Source: Asticcacaulis solisilvae
Lineage (GTDB): Bacteria; Pseudomonadota; Alphaproteobacteria; Caulobacterales; Caulobacteraceae
Reading direction: 5' to 3'
Length of the DNA stretch: 64,000 nt
NCBI RefSeq assembly: GCF_017875235.1
Contig: NZ_JAGGMI010000002.1
Coordinates: 62,001 to 126,000 of the forward strand
In this document: piece after piece, positions 1-9,011 of the stretch
Layout of the letters: the number at the start of each line of letters is the position of its first letter
Numbering within the stretch: position 1 is the first letter of the stretch
Notes under the pieces: model-generated
Told to the model about the DNA's origin: nothing
Database searches by the model: none
Seen by the model: the letters and a program-made list of their open reading frames with translations, nothing else
Translations under genes and position numbers: made by a program

Positions 1-102
1 GTCTGCTCGACCTGCGTGGTGACGCAGGAGTTCCGCGCCGACCGCCAGACCATTGTTTTCGATACTGATACGGGGATCATCAAATCCGTCACTTGTGGGT
101 AG
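1..102 (+). CDS. 3' end of an unidentified protein (partial)
   Basis: An open frame enters from the left edge and ends at TAG 100-102, leaving 33 C-terminal residues. Two cysteines sit close together near the cut end (VCSTC) and the protein ends in TCG. The codon use resembles that of neighbouring genes, so it is probably the tail of a real gene. Too little is left to name a family. Confidence 0.5.
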   Translation, partial: VCSTCVVTQEFRADRQTIVFDTDTGIIKSVTCG

Positions 103-251
103 TCTTTGGCGGGTAGCCAAAAACATCTCACAGTTCAGTATACGGTTTAATCGCTTTGCGATGGCAGGGTGGGATCGGGGATGCTACCATGGGTAGCCCG
201 GACGAGTCGCCCGGACGAGGCGCCGGATCAGGGCCGGCGAATGAGGGTTTC

Positions 252-764
252 ATGGCACAGCCGCATGTTTTGCAGGAACCGGCAGGCTCAGGCGCACGTT
301 CGGGATCGGGGGCGGTTGGTCGCCTTGGCCGCACCGCTAATATTCTTCTCATCGACGACAGTCGCGGCGATGCGATGCTGGCCCGCAAAGCTCTGGCCGA
401 AAGCCGGATGGACGCCGTGGTGACAATTGCGTCAACTGGCGAATTGGCGATGGATATTTTACGCCGTCAGGGTGAATATGCCGACTGTGTGTTACCGGAT
501 ATTATCCTTCTGGATCTTAGACTTCCGCGTATGAGTGGTATGGACGTCTTAAATCTTATCAAGGGCGATCCCCGCTTCAAGCATATACCGGTAATTGTAA
601 TGTCGGGTTCGGGCGCATCGGATACCATCATGAACTGTTACCGGTCTTATGCAAACGCCTACCTGATCAAACCTGGAGACCTTACTCAGTATCGGACCGC
701 CATAGACATTATCGAACGGTTCTATCTGGAACTGGCGGCATTGCCGGTGGCGGCCCATGACTGA
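252..764 (+). CDS. Single-domain response regulator (Rcp1-like receiver)
   Basis: A stand-alone receiver of 170 residues that should accept a phosphoryl group from a histidine kinase and act through protein contact, since no output domain follows. After a Gly/Ser-rich leader of about 28 residues, the receiver shows the acidic pair D35-D36, phospho-acceptor D88 (ILLDLRLP), switch serine S118 (MSGS) and K140-P141. The frame stays open upstream to 156, but the start at 252 is preferred because a GAGGG lies just upstream and the extra residues are low complexity. The stop overlaps the start of the kinase gene downstream, so the two are translationally coupled and probable partners. The sequence style (LRLPRMSGMDVLNLIK) resembles receivers paired with phytochrome-type kinases; that partner type is inference. 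Confidence 0.9.
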   Translation: MAQPHVLQEPAGSGARSGSGAVGRLGRTANILLIDDSRGDAMLARKALAESRMDAVVTIASTGELAMDILRRQGEYADCVLPDIILLDLRLPRMSGMDVLNLIKGDPRFKHIPVIVMSGSGASDTIMNCYRSYANAYLIKPGDLTQYRTAIDIIERFYLELAALPVAAHD

Positions 765-1512
765 GCGGCGGAGAAAAGAAATGCAGGAGACTAAGCAGGT
801 CGCGGCGCAAGCCCAGACTGACCCGGCCGAAGAATTTCGCGATTTCGCCTACATTGTGTCGCACGACCTTGCGGGGCCGGTGCGGACGATCCTCGGATTT
901 TCGCAGCTTTTGAGCGAAGACGCGAAGAAGATGGCCAGCGAGGAGGACCGGCTGCACCTGGAGCTGATCCAGGAAAGCAGCCAGAAGCTGAACGAGATGA
1001 TCCAGGGCCTTCTGGCCTTTTCGCGGCTGAACACGGTGCCACGCGCGCCGGAGATGGTCGACCTGGAGATCACGCTGGCGCGCTGTCATATGGAACTGCA
1101 GCCGCTGATCGACGTCACCAAGGCCCAGTTGTCCTATCCACGCATGCCGGAACTGGTAGCAGATCCGCGCCGGATGTTTTCGCTGTTCTTCTACCTGATC
1201 GAAAACGCCATCAAGTTTCACAAGCCGGGCGTCGCGCCGGATATCCGCATCTTTATCGAGGAACGGCCGGCGGAATGGGAGTTCTGCGTGTCGGACAACG
1301 GCATCGGCATTGATCCCATGTTCTATGACGATGTGTTCCGGCCACTGCGCAAGCTTCATACGGACGATGCCTTTCCGGGCGTGGGCATGGGGCTGACCCT
1401 GGCGCGCAAGATCGTGCTGCAGCACGGCGGGGATATGCATATCGAGGCGTCACCCTCGGGCGGAACGGCCGTGGTGTTTACGCTGGCGAAGGCTGGGCCT
1501 GCGCGCTCGTAA
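757..1512 (+). CDS. Soluble sensor-less histidine kinase
   Basis: A 251-residue histidine kinase made only of a dimerisation/phosphoacceptor domain and an ATPase domain. The H box is SHDLAGPVR with H36, the N box is ENAIKFHK around N150, the G1 box is DNGIGID from D180, an F-box-like FRPLRKLH follows, and the G2 box is GVGMGL near residue 208. There is no transmembrane segment and no PAS, GAF or HAMP region; only about 25 residues precede the H box. Input must come from another protein, or the enzyme serves as a phosphotransfer module. It overlaps the receiver gene by 8 bases. A second possible start lies at 781 (MQETK). A strong terminator follows the stop. Confidence 0.88.
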   Translation: MTERRRKEMQETKQVAAQAQTDPAEEFRDFAYIVSHDLAGPVRTILGFSQLLSEDAKKMASEEDRLHLELIQESSQKLNEMIQGLLAFSRLNTVPRAPEMVDLEITLARCHMELQPLIDVTKAQLSYPRMPELVADPRRMFSLFFYLIENAIKFHKPGVAPDIRIFIEERPAEWEFCVSDNGIGIDPMFYDDVFRPLRKLHTDDAFPGVGMGLTLARKIVLQHGGDMHIEASPSGGTAVVFTLAKAGPARS

Positions 1513-1548
1513 TGTTACGGGTTTGGGGCCTGTGGCCCCAAGTCTTTA

Positions 1549-1598
1549 ATACCAAAAGAAAAGCCTGGCCCCTTGGGCCGGGCTTTTTCTTTTGGTAT
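1549..1598. terminator. Bidirectional intrinsic terminator
   Basis: A long inverted repeat (TACCAAAAGAAAAGCC with GGCTTTTTCTTTTGGTA) has a GC-rich core and a T run on each strand. It follows the histidine kinase. Just before it lies a second small hairpin, GGGGCC-TGT-GGCCCC (1525-1539). The same arrangement recurs after ndk and, in related form, after aspS. Confidence 0.8.
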
Positions 1599-1665
1599 CA
1601 GAAGATTTGTGGGGTCCCCAGAAAACATTTTTTTTGGCCCCCGCTCCGTAAATCGCAGGCGACGC

Positions 1666-2568
1666 ATGACACCCTTCTACGAAATCCTCGACGAACGCTT
1701 CCGCAACTGCATCCGGTCAAGCGCCCGCATCGAAAAGCTCTATGAAGGCTCGCGCTGGGCGGAAGGCCCGGCCTGGTTCCCGGCACACCGCGCGCTCATC
1801 TGGAGCGATATCCCCAACGACCGCATGCTGCGCTGGGACGAAACGACCGGAAGTGTCGGCGTCTTTCGCCATCCCGCCAACTATTCCAACGGCAATACCA
1901 TTGATCGCGAAGGCCGTCTGGTCACCTGCGAACACGGGGGCCGCCGCGTCACCCGCACCGAACACGATGGCACGATCACCGTCATCACTCAGCACTACGA
2001 CAACAAACGCTACAACAGTCCCAACGATGTCGTCGTCAAATCGGACGGCTCGATCTGGTTCACCGACCCGACCTACGGCATCGACACCGACTACGAAGGC
2101 CACAAGGCCGACGCCGAACAGGACGGCAGCCACGTCTATCGCGTCGATCCCTACGGCACCGTCACCCGCGTGCTCGACGACTTCGTAAAACCCAACGGCC
2201 TGGCTTTTTCCCCGGACGAAACAAGGCTCTATGTGGTGGACAGCGGCCGCACCCACGTCAAGGACGGCCCGCGCCACATCCGCGTCTTCGACGTTACCAA
2301 AGACGGCAAGCTCACCGGCGGTAAGGTCTTCGCCGACAATGGCAATTACGACGGTCTGCGCCTGGACACGGACGGCCGGGTTTGGACCAGCGCCACCGAA
2401 TGCGTCCACTGTTATGAACCCGACGGCACCTTGCTCGGCAAGATCATGATCGGCGAGCCGGTGTCGAATGTCTGCTTCGGCGGCGCCAAGCGCAACCGCC
2501 TGTTCATCACCGCCACCACCAGCCTCTATTCGGTGATGCTGGCCGTCAACGGCGCCAAGACGTTTTGA
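1666..2568 (+). CDS. SMP-30/gluconolactonase family protein
   Basis: A six-bladed beta-propeller lactonase of 300 residues without a signal peptide, probably hydrolysing a sugar lactone such as glucono-1,5-lactone in the cytoplasm. The likely divalent-metal ligands are visible: E33 in WAEGPAW, N120 in SPNDVV, N177 in KPNGLAFSPD and D192 in VVDSG. WFTDPTYG is also typical of the family. The frame is open upstream to 1573, but that part lies in the terminator repeat, so the ATG at 1666 is chosen. It stands alone between the terminator and a convergent gene. The substrate cannot be assigned from sequence; no sugar-acid pathway genes are adjacent. Confidence 0.9.
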   Translation: MTPFYEILDERFRNCIRSSARIEKLYEGSRWAEGPAWFPAHRALIWSDIPNDRMLRWDETTGSVGVFRHPANYSNGNTIDREGRLVTCEHGGRRVTRTEHDGTITVITQHYDNKRYNSPNDVVVKSDGSIWFTDPTYGIDTDYEGHKADAEQDGSHVYRVDPYGTVTRVLDDFVKPNGLAFSPDETRLYVVDSGRTHVKDGPRHIRVFDVTKDGKLTGGKVFADNGNYDGLRLDTDGRVWTSATECVHCYEPDGTLLGKIMIGEPVSNVCFGGAKRNRLFITATTSLYSVMLAVNGAKTF

Positions 2569-2582
2569 GGCCAGCCCTCTTT

Positions 2583-2640
2583 TATTCCTCCCCGCCAGAG
2601 TGGGGAGGGACCATTTGCGCAGCAAATGGTGGTGGGGCTT
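2583..2640. repeat. Dispersed CTCCCC/GGGGAGG hairpin repeat, single unit
   Basis: A short stem (CTCCCC, loop, GGGGAGGGACC) is followed by a second small palindrome (ATTTGCGCAGCAAAT) and GGTGGTGGGG. It is a solo copy of the element found at ten other intergenic sites in this window and lies between two convergent genes. Confidence 0.75.
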
Positions 2641-2671
2641 TCTCCCAACGGTCCAACGACATAAAGGCGGC

Positions 2672-3517
2672 TTAGCGCGCGCTCTTCGGGAATGCGGGCA
2701 GCTTCGCGATATCCGCCGGCTCGTGCTGGATGATCAGCGTCGCCTTCAACTCCGCCGCCACAGCCTGCAAGCGCGCCATCGACGCCAGTGTGTCGGCGCG
2801 ATCGGCGTTGAAAGTCGGCACGCCATGCTTTTCCCACTGCTCGGCGAAGTGCACCACGTCACCCGACAGCAACACCGCACCGGTCCTCGGCAATCGCACC
2901 AGCAGGGCCGTCTCGCCCGGCGTATGGCCGGGCGCCGCCAGCATGACCACGCTGCCGTCGCCAAAGACGTCGCGATCCCCCGTCACGGGATCGGTCTTCG
3001 CCTTGCCGTCCAGCCACGGGCGAAGCGGCGCCGGATCGACCGCAAATGGCAACGGCTCGTGCTTCAAGGCGGCTAAATCCGCAGCGCCGATCAACAGCGT
3101 CGCCTTGGCAAACGTGGCTGCCTGACCCGTATGGTCGAAGTGATTGTGGCTGAGACCGAGATACCGGATCTGATCCGGCTTGACGCCGATCTGCGCCAGC
3201 TGCGTCGGCAGATCGACCTTCAAGGTCGGGCCAAACATCGCTGATGGATCGACTTTGGCGCCAAGCAAGCCTGCCGGTAGCCCAGAATCCCAAAGCATAT
3301 AGTCCTGGCCATGGCGGATCAGATAGCAGCTGTCGGTCAGGATGCGCGTCAGGCCGGCATAGGCAAACGTGTCGGAAAAGACGCTGAGGTCCCGGACGGT
3401 GATCTGGCCGCAATCGAGCCGCCACAACTCCACATCTGGCGTTTGATTGGGCGCGGCATGAACGGGCGCGGCAAAGGCGGCGGTCAAGGCGAGGAGGGCG
3501 GTAGCAATGCGTTTCAT
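2672..3517 (-). CDS. Secreted metallo-beta-lactamase-fold hydrolase, N-acyl homoserine lactonase-like
   Basis: A 281-residue exported enzyme with a Sec signal peptide (residues 1-21, ending VHAA). The metal site is HNHFDH (H124, H126, D128, H129), with further ligands H198 (APGHTPG), D220 (LLSGDVVHF) and H266 (IIQHEP). This ligand set and order match the AiiA/AttM-type lactonases that open the ring of acyl-homoserine lactone signals. The export signal points to a periplasmic or secreted form. The gene is divergent from an AraC-type regulator 131 bases away, which is the obvious candidate regulator. Other lactones or esters are possible substrates; the fold is certain, the AHL specificity is inferred. 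Confidence 0.85.
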   Translation of the reverse strand: MKRIATALLALTAAFAAPVHAAPNQTPDVELWRLDCGQITVRDLSVFSDTFAYAGLTRILTDSCYLIRHGQDYMLWDSGLPAGLLGAKVDPSAMFGPTLKVDLPTQLAQIGVKPDQIRYLGLSHNHFDHTGQAATFAKATLLIGAADLAALKHEPLPFAVDPAPLRPWLDGKAKTDPVTGDRDVFGDGSVVMLAAPGHTPGETALLVRLPRTGAVLLSGDVVHFAEQWEKHGVPTFNADRADTLASMARLQAVAAELKATLIIQHEPADIAKLPAFPKSAR

Positions 3518-3648
3518 GAAAATCTCCCGAATGAGACGCCCGGCTTACCCCCTGTAAGACCACAGACCGGCCCGAGTTTGACGCGATATGCGCCCGAAAC
3601 GCTCGCGCCGCGCTTTTTTGAATGCGGCCGGCGCGATATGATGCCGGC

Positions 3649-4491
3649 ATGGACACGCAGCATTTCGAACCCGACCCATCGCGGACCTTTATCCGCCGCC
3701 TCCAGGCGCTGCTGCCGTCGGCGCGTTCGGGCTTCAACAGTCATGCGCGCCACCTGTTCAGCTATTGCGCGTTCGACCGCGAACGCATCGCCTCGGTGCG
3801 GATGAAGCACCCCTCGATCCTTGTTGTCCTTCAGGGCTGCAAGGAGGTGTGGGTCGGCGGCCGCGCGCAGGCATTTGGCCCGGGCGCGGTGTTTGTCCTG
3901 CCGCCGGACCTGGACATGGAGGTGATCAATATTCCCGGTGACGACGGGCAGTGCCTCTACGAGGCCATGATCATGGAGGTCCCGGCCTTGCCCGCCGGCA
4001 TCGCGCCCGTCGTCGAAGCCGCGGCGCCCGTGCTGGATTTCGGCGTGAAGCCGGGCAGCGACCTGATGGAGGCGCTGATCCACGCCGCGACGGTGATCGC
4101 CGACCACGGCCAGAGCGAAGTGTTGAAGGCGTTGCGCATGGCCGAAGTGCTGACGCTTATGCGCCCATATCCGGCGGCGCGGTGCCTGTTCCATGTCGGG
4201 TTGGCCGACCAGGTGGCGTGGCTGATCGCCAGCCAGCCATCGCGCGCCTGGACCGTGCCGGACGTGGCCGGCCGTCTTGGTCTGGGCGCTTCGACCTTGC
4301 GGCGGCAACTGGCGGCGGCGGGAACCTCATTCCGGGCGATCGTGGCGCGCGAACGCCTGCGCGCCGGCCGCGACGCCATCCAGTCAGGGGCCTTGAGCAT
4401 CGCTGCCGCCGAAGCGGCAGGCTATGCCTCACGCTCGCACTTCGCGCGGCGGTACCGCGAACACTTCGGCACAACGCCAACGGGGCGGTAG
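3649..4491 (+). CDS. AraC-family transcriptional regulator
   Basis: A 280-residue regulator with an N-terminal cupin-like effector domain (about residues 15-150, containing VWVGGRAQAFGPGAVFVLPP) and a C-terminal double helix-turn-helix (about 190-280). The second helix-turn-helix carries the family signature AAAEAAGYASRSHFARRYREHFGTTP (quoted here only as AAGYASRSHFARRYREHFG). In-frame ATGs at 3622 and 3640 lie upstream; 3649 is chosen for the better N-terminus. It is divergent from the lactonase-like gene and probably controls it from the shared 130-base intergenic region. The effector is unknown. Confidence 0.88.
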   Translation: MDTQHFEPDPSRTFIRRLQALLPSARSGFNSHARHLFSYCAFDRERIASVRMKHPSILVVLQGCKEVWVGGRAQAFGPGAVFVLPPDLDMEVINIPGDDGQCLYEAMIMEVPALPAGIAPVVEAAAPVLDFGVKPGSDLMEALIHAATVIADHGQSEVLKALRMAEVLTLMRPYPAARCLFHVGLADQVAWLIASQPSRAWTVPDVAGRLGLGASTLRRQLAAAGTSFRAIVARERLRAGRDAIQSGALSIAAAEAAGYASRSHFARRYREHFGTTPTGR

Positions 4492-4516
4492 CGATGGTTG
4501 GGCCGACACCTGCGTC

Positions 4517-4684
4517 GTACCCCTCCGTCGTCTTCGCTGCGCTCGCCGCCACCTCCCCGTGCTCCGCATAGGGAGGAGAGAGCCCAACTAGGCCGAACCG
4601 GCTCGACAAGCTCTCTCCTCCCTACCGAAGGTGGGGAGAGGGACCGCTAGCGGCGCGGAGCGACAGCGCAGCGGTGGAGGGGTA
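4517..4684. repeat. Paired inverted intergenic repeat element
   Basis: Two related units face each other. The outer ends read TACCCCTCC and GGAGGGGTA; the inner parts carry GAGGGAGG/CCTCCCTA-type stems, and the right unit has GGGACCGCTAGCGGCGCGGAGCG. It fills the gap between two convergent genes and belongs to the same family as 11735-11912 and 20235-20388. Confidence 0.75.
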
Positions 4685-4712
4685 TTGTCGGCGGTGCCGC
4701 ACACGCAGTTGC

Positions 4713-5195
4713 TTACCGGGTTAGCTGTGCCCGCGACGGATCGAATCCCACCACTTCGCGGATAACGATCATCGTCCGGAATGACTGCACGCCGTGGTCC
4801 GTTGTCAGTTCACGCTGGCAGAAGCGCTCGTACTCCGCCATCGAATCGACCGCCAGGGTCAACAGGAAGTCGGTCTCGCCCGTCACATCCCAAGCGCCCT
4901 GAATTTCCGGCGACCGCGCTATGGCGGCCTTGAATGCATCGGTCACGGCGCGCTCCTGATTCTTCATGGTGATCAGCGCATGTATCTGGATTTTTGGCTC
5001 GATGCGCGACGGATCGACCATGGCGACGTCGGCGACGATCACCCCTTCAGCGCGCAACCGTCTTAAGCGCCGCAATACCGCTGACTCGGACAGACCCACC
5101 GCTTCAGCCGTCACCCGCGCGGGCTCAAGGTTGTTGCGCCGGACGCGCTCCAGAAGCTTGTAATCGAAGTCGTCAAGCGTGACGAAATTCGTCAT
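4713..5195 (-). CDS. Lrp/AsnC-family transcriptional regulator
   Basis: A 160-residue feast/famine regulator. An N-terminal helix-turn-helix (about residues 5-55, FDYKLLERVRRNN through SESAVLRRLRRLRAEG) is followed by a RAM ligand-binding domain (about 70-150) with the typical GAWDVTGETDFLL motif near residue 110. The start at 5195 has AGGA eight bases upstream; in-frame starts upstream (for example 5204) have poorer spacing. The gene is divergent from an RhtA-like amino-acid exporter with only 84 bases between starts, so local control of that exporter in response to an amino acid is the likely role. Confidence 0.9.
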   Translation of the reverse strand: MTNFVTLDDFDYKLLERVRRNNLEPARVTAEAVGLSESAVLRRLRRLRAEGVIVADVAMVDPSRIEPKIQIHALITMKNQERAVTDAFKAAIARSPEIQGAWDVTGETDFLLTLAVDSMAEYERFCQRELTTDHGVQSFRTMIVIREVVGFDPSRAQLTR

Positions 5196-5279
5196 ATGAG
5201 CCATCCTGATGACAGTTTCAGGCACAGATTTAGCCAAAATCGCCGGGAAACACAAACACGATCTCGCTATAACAACGAC

Positions 5280-6182
5280 ATGAGCCAGATGTCAGCATAC
5301 AGTATACGATACCCCATCCTTGCACGCGCGGCCCCTTATGTGGCGGTTGTCCTTGCCATGATCTCGTTCAGCATCGGCGCGTCGTTCGCCAAGACGCTGT
5401 TCCCGGTCATCGGCGCGCCAGCCACGACCGCATATCGCGTCGGGCTGGCGGCGCTGCTGCTGGTGGCCATCTGGCGGCCTTGGCGGTTCAAGCTGACGCA
5501 AAAATCGCTCGGCACCATGCTTCTCTATGGCCTGTCGGTCGCGGGCATGAACCTGCTCTTCTTCATGTCGCTCGAGCGCCTGCCGATCGGCCCGGCGCTG
5601 GCGATTGAATTCACGGGACCGCTGGCGCTGGCGCTGATGCACGCCCGCAAGCCCGTCCACTTCGTGTGCGTCGGCCTTGCCGTCGTCGGTATCCTGCTGC
5701 TTCTGCCGCTGGGCGAACAGGCGCGCAATCTCGATCCAATCGGAATGGCGCTGGCGGCTGTGGCCGGCGTCTTCTGGGCGCTCTATATCGTCTTCGGCCG
5801 CAAGCTGGCGGGCGTCCATCCCGGTGCGTCGGTATCAATCGGCATGGTCATCGCCGCCGTCATCATCGTGCCCATCGGCGTGGCGAATGTGGGCGCGGCC
5901 ATGTTCAACCCGGCCCTCATCCTGCCGGCCCTGGCGCTTGCGCTGTTGTCGAGCGCCATCCCGTACACGCTGGAAATGTTCGCCCTGCGCCATATGCCCG
6001 AACGGACCTTTGGCGTCATGATCAGCGCCGACCCGGCCGTCGGCGCCCTGGCGGGCCTGATTATCGTCCACGAGCACCTGTCAGGCCAACAATGGCTGGC
6101 TATCCTAGCGGTTGTCGCGGCCGCCGCCGGCGCTGTTGCCACGACCAAAAAGGAAGAGGCCCAGACGCTGCCGGCGGAGTAG
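5280..6182 (+). CDS. EamA/RhtA-like inner-membrane exporter
   Basis: A 300-residue drug/metabolite-superfamily permease with about ten hydrophobic helices arranged as two EamA repeats. The arrangement and motifs such as FMSLERLPIGPALAIEFTGPL and PYTLEMFALRHMPERTFGV (conserved in RhtA) favour threonine/homoserine export. The start is ATG 5280 or 5289. It is divergent from an Lrp-type regulator, the classic arrangement for amino-acid exporters. The exact substrate is inferred from homology style and context. Confidence 0.88.
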   Translation: MSQMSAYSIRYPILARAAPYVAVVLAMISFSIGASFAKTLFPVIGAPATTAYRVGLAALLLVAIWRPWRFKLTQKSLGTMLLYGLSVAGMNLLFFMSLERLPIGPALAIEFTGPLALALMHARKPVHFVCVGLAVVGILLLLPLGEQARNLDPIGMALAAVAGVFWALYIVFGRKLAGVHPGASVSIGMVIAAVIIVPIGVANVGAAMFNPALILPALALALLSSAIPYTLEMFALRHMPERTFGVMISADPAVGALAGLIIVHEHLSGQQWLAILAVVAAAAGAVATTKKEEAQTLPAE

Positions 6183-6200
6183 GGCAGGGCGAAGTGGCCT

Positions 6201-6246
6201 CTCCAATCTTATTCCTCCCCACAAGTGGGGAGGAATAAGATTGGAG
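6201..6246. terminator. Perfect 22-bp-arm palindrome, shared terminator between convergent genes
   Basis: Perfect inverted repeat with 22-base arms and a two-base AA loop (CTCCAATCTTATTCCTCCCC... mirrored). It contains the TTATTCCTCCCC motif of the dispersed repeat family. It lies midway between the convergent exporter and ABC-F genes, so it may act as a transcription end for both, although it lacks a classic T run. Confidence 0.6.
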
Positions 6247-6271
6247 GAGCTTACCCGGTCGGGAAACAGCC

Positions 6272-8173
6272 CTAAATCCCGACCTCAGCCTTCGCGGTCT
6301 CATACACCTCCGCCGCTTCCATCCACTCAGCCTCAAGCGCTACCAGCTTTTCCTCAAGCCGCGCCTTGTCCTTGCCAAGGCTGACGGCTTCCTGCGGGCG
6401 CTTGCTGTAAATGTCCGGATCGCCCAGCTTCAGGTCCAAAAGCTTGATCTGGTTGCCCGTCGTCTCGATCTGGCGTTCCAGTTCATCCGCCTTCTTCTTC
6501 AGCGGTGCAATGGCGTTGCGCGCCGCCGCGGCAGCCTTTCGGGCGTCCTTGGTGTTGACGTTGGCCGGCTTTTCTTTGGCATTGGCCTGCGCTTCCTCGC
6601 GCGTCGCCGTCTTGGCGCGTTCGACGACCAGCTTGGCGTAATCGTCCATCGAGCCGGTATAGGTCTTCACCGTGCCGTCATTGACCAGCCACAGCTTGTC
6701 GGCCACCAGCTCGATCAGCGACCGGTCGTGGGTGATGATTAGCACCGCGCCTTCATAGTCATTGAGTGCATCCAGCAAGGCCCGGCGGCTGTCGATATCA
6801 AGGTGGTTGGTCGGTTCGTCGAGGATGAGCAGGTGAGGGCCGTCCATCGCCACCATGTTAAGCAGCAGGCGCGCACGTTCGCCGCCCGACAGGTCCTTGA
6901 CCTTGGTTTCGACCTTTTCGACCGTCATGCCGAACGACCCCAGGCGCGCCCGGCGTCTCGATTCGGTTTCTTCCGGCCGGGCACGGCGCATCATCTCCAG
7001 CGGCGTGTCCTCCGGGTCCATGGCCTCGATCTGGTGCTGGTGGAACCAGGCGACCGTCATCCGCCGGTCGCGCCATTGCGTGCCGTGGCTTTCGGTCAAA
7101 GCACCGGCCAGCAGTTTGGCAAAAGTCGACTTACCGGCGCCGTTGACGCCCAAAACCCCAATACGATCATCGGGATCGAGACGCATATTGATGTGACGCA
7201 GGATGACCGTATCGCCATATCCCACACTCGCATCGTCAAGACGCAGGATCGGCGGCGCCAGTTCCTTTTCCGGCGACGGCAGGATGAAGGGCGCCACGCG
7301 GTCCTCGACGGTCGCGGCGATAGGCGGCAGCTTTTCCAGCTTCTTCATGCGCGACTGGGCCTGGGCGGCTTTGGACGCCTTGGCGCGGAAACGATCGACA
7401 AAGCTTTGCAGGTGGGCCCGTTCGGCCTCCTGCTTGGCGCGGTTGGCGGCATTGAGGCGGGCCTTCTCCGCGCGCATCCGCTCAAAATTGTCGTAGTTGC
7501 CGGTATATAGGTCGAGCTTCTGGCCTACGACATGAACGATGGCGTCCACCGACTCGTTGAGCAGGTCGCGGTCGTGCGAGATCATCAGGGCGGCATTGGG
7601 ATAACGCTTCAGGCGCGATTCCAGCCACAGGGCGCCTTCGAGGTCGAGGTAGTTGGTCGGTTCGTCGAGCAGCAGCAGGTCGGGCTCGGCCAACAGCGCC
7701 CCGGCCAGCGCCGCACGCATCCGCCAGCCGCCCGAGAAGGCCGAGATCGGACGCGTCAGGTCGGCATTGGAAAAGCCGAGGCCGCTCAGAATTTCGGCCG
7801 CTTTCGCCGGGGCGCGATCCGCGCCGATGGCATAGAGGTCGTGGTGGATTTCCGCCTGGTGGATTGGATCGGCGGTCTCGAGCGCCTTTAACAGGTTATG
7901 GCGGCGGGTGTCGATCTCAAGAACGGCATCGATCAGGTGCTGGGGCGAAGCGGCGATTTCCTGGTCGACGGAGGCAACGCGCCAGGCCTTGGGCGTGGTG
8001 ATTTCGCCGCCGCCGGGCTGGGCGCGGCCGAGGATTAGCTTGAACAGGGTCGACTTGCCGACGCCGTTGAGGCCGATCAGTCCGGCCTTGGTGCCGGGCG
8101 TCAGGCTTAGGGTGGCGCCGTCGAAGAAGCGGCGGCCATAGGCGTCGTATGTCAGATTGGTGATCTGCAGCAT
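6272..8173 (-). CDS. ABC-F family ATPase (ribosome-associated, YheS/Uup-like)
   Basis: A 633-residue soluble protein with two ABC ATPase domains and no membrane segments. First domain: Walker [10 protein letters not shown] (residues 34-42), signature FSGGWRMR, Walker [13 protein letters not shown]. Second domain: Walker [10 protein letters not shown], signature LSGGERAR, Walker [14 protein letters not shown] basic, alanine-rich inter-domain linker ([20 protein letters not shown]) is typical of ABC-F proteins, and a coiled-coil C-terminus (about residues 540-630) follows. ABC-F proteins bind the ribosomal E site and adjust translation; which subfamily (EttA, Uup, YheS, YbiT) is not certain, but the length and C-terminal coil favour YheS or Uup. 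Divergent from ndk. Confidence 0.9.
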   Translation of the reverse strand: MLQITNLTYDAYGRRFFDGATLSLTPGTKAGLIGLNGVGKSTLFKLILGRAQPGGGEITTPKAWRVASVDQEIAASPQHLIDAVLEIDTRRHNLLKALETADPIHQAEIHHDLYAIGADRAPAKAAEILSGLGFSNADLTRPISAFSGGWRMRAALAGALLAEPDLLLLDEPTNYLDLEGALWLESRLKRYPNAALMISHDRDLLNESVDAIVHVVGQKLDLYTGNYDNFERMRAEKARLNAANRAKQEAERAHLQSFVDRFRAKASKAAQAQSRMKKLEKLPPIAATVEDRVAPFILPSPEKELAPPILRLDDASVGYGDTVILRHINMRLDPDDRIGVLGVNGAGKSTFAKLLAGALTESHGTQWRDRRMTVAWFHQHQIEAMDPEDTPLEMMRRARPEETESRRRARLGSFGMTVEKVETKVKDLSGGERARLLLNMVAMDGPHLLILDEPTNHLDIDSRRALLDALNDYEGAVLIITHDRSLIELVADKLWLVNDGTVKTYTGSMDDYAKLVVERAKTATREEAQANAKEKPANVNTKDARKAAAAARNAIAPLKKKADELERQIETTGNQIKLLDLKLGDPDIYSKRPQEAVSLGKDKARLEEKLVALEAEWMEAAEVYETAKAEVGI

Positions 8174-8266
8174 TCAGAAAAACGCAATAATAAAAGGGGT
8201 TGCGAAAGCGGTGGCCCTCGCTATAAGGCAGCGCAACGCAAACGCAAAACAAAATTGGAACATCAC

Positions 8267-8683
8267 ATGTCCCGTACTTTCTCGATCATCAAGCCCGACG
8301 CCACCCGCCGCAACATCACCGGCAAGATCAACGCCGTGATCGAAGAGGCCGGCCTGCGCATCGTCGCCCAGCGCCGCATCCTGATGACGCAAGCCCAGGC
8401 CGAGCAATTCTACGGCGTCCACAAGGAGCGTCCCTTCTTTGGTGAGCTGGTTGGCCAGATGACGGCTGCTCCGGTCGTCGTCCAGGTCCTGGAAGGCGAA
8501 AACGCCGTGCCGAAGTACCGCGAAGTCATGGGCGCCACCAACCCGGAACAGGCCGCCGAAGGCACGCTGCGCAAGCTGTTCGCCCTGTCGATCGGTGAAA
8601 ACTCGGTTCACGGCTCGGACTCGGACGAGAACGCGGCGATTGAAATCGCGCAGTTCTTCACCGAAGACCAGATCGTCGGCTAA
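8267..8683 (+). CDS. ndk: Nucleoside diphosphate kinase
   Basis: A 138-residue cytoplasmic enzyme that transfers the gamma phosphate of ATP to nucleoside diphosphates. The phosphorylated histidine is H115 in NSVHGSDS, and substrate-site residues lie in [10 protein letters not shown] and [15 protein letters not shown]. Length and start ([13 protein letters not shown]) match the family, so the upstream ATG at 8255 is rejected. It is a monocistronic gene with its own terminator, divergent from the ABC-F gene. Confidence 0.97.
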   Translation: MSRTFSIIKPDATRRNITGKINAVIEEAGLRIVAQRRILMTQAQAEQFYGVHKERPFFGELVGQMTAAPVVVQVLEGENAVPKYREVMGATNPEQAAEGTLRKLFALSIGENSVHGSDSDENAAIEIAQFFTEDQIVG

Positions 8684-8727
8684 ACGAATGGGGTCTGGGG
8701 CCTGTGGCCCCAGGTCTATTCTTCAAA

Positions 8728-8764
8728 TAAAAAGCCTGACCTTTTGGGGTCGGGCTTTTCTTTA
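8728..8764. terminator. Intrinsic terminator after ndk
   Basis: Stem AAAGCCTGACC / GGGTCGGGCTTT followed by TTCTTT. The GGGGCC-TGT-GGCCCC hairpin lies just upstream (8697-8711), the same two-part arrangement seen at 1525-1598. Confidence 0.85.
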
Positions 8765-8818
8765 TGCGATAACCTAACCTATCGGAACGGGCTAAGGCGC
8801 TGCTGGAAAAGCCGGCAT

Positions 8819-8981
8819 GGCCCCGCCCACCGCCTGACGGCGGTCCCCCCTCCCCATAAATGGGGAGGGCGATGTTAACGGCCTTAATTGACTTTTCGGC
8901 TGTAATCCAGGTTGCCCCATTTCGCCCTCCCCATTTATGGGGAGGGGGGACCGCGAGCGGAGCGAGTGGTGGGCGGGGCCT
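8819..8981. repeat. MITE-like inverted pair of CCCTCCCCATAAATGGGGAGGG units
   Basis: Left arm begins GGCCCCGCCCACCGC and runs into CCCTCCCCATAAATGGGGAGGG; right arm is its near-mirror, ending GGTGGGCGGGGCC. About 60 bases of unrelated sequence separate the arms. Together with the terminator it fills the 328-base gap between ndk and the S46 peptidase gene. The same unit in the opposite nesting occurs at 37653-37806. Confidence 0.8.
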
Positions 8982-9011
8982 CTTCCTTTTCGCAAGTCAG
9001 GCCCCACGAGG

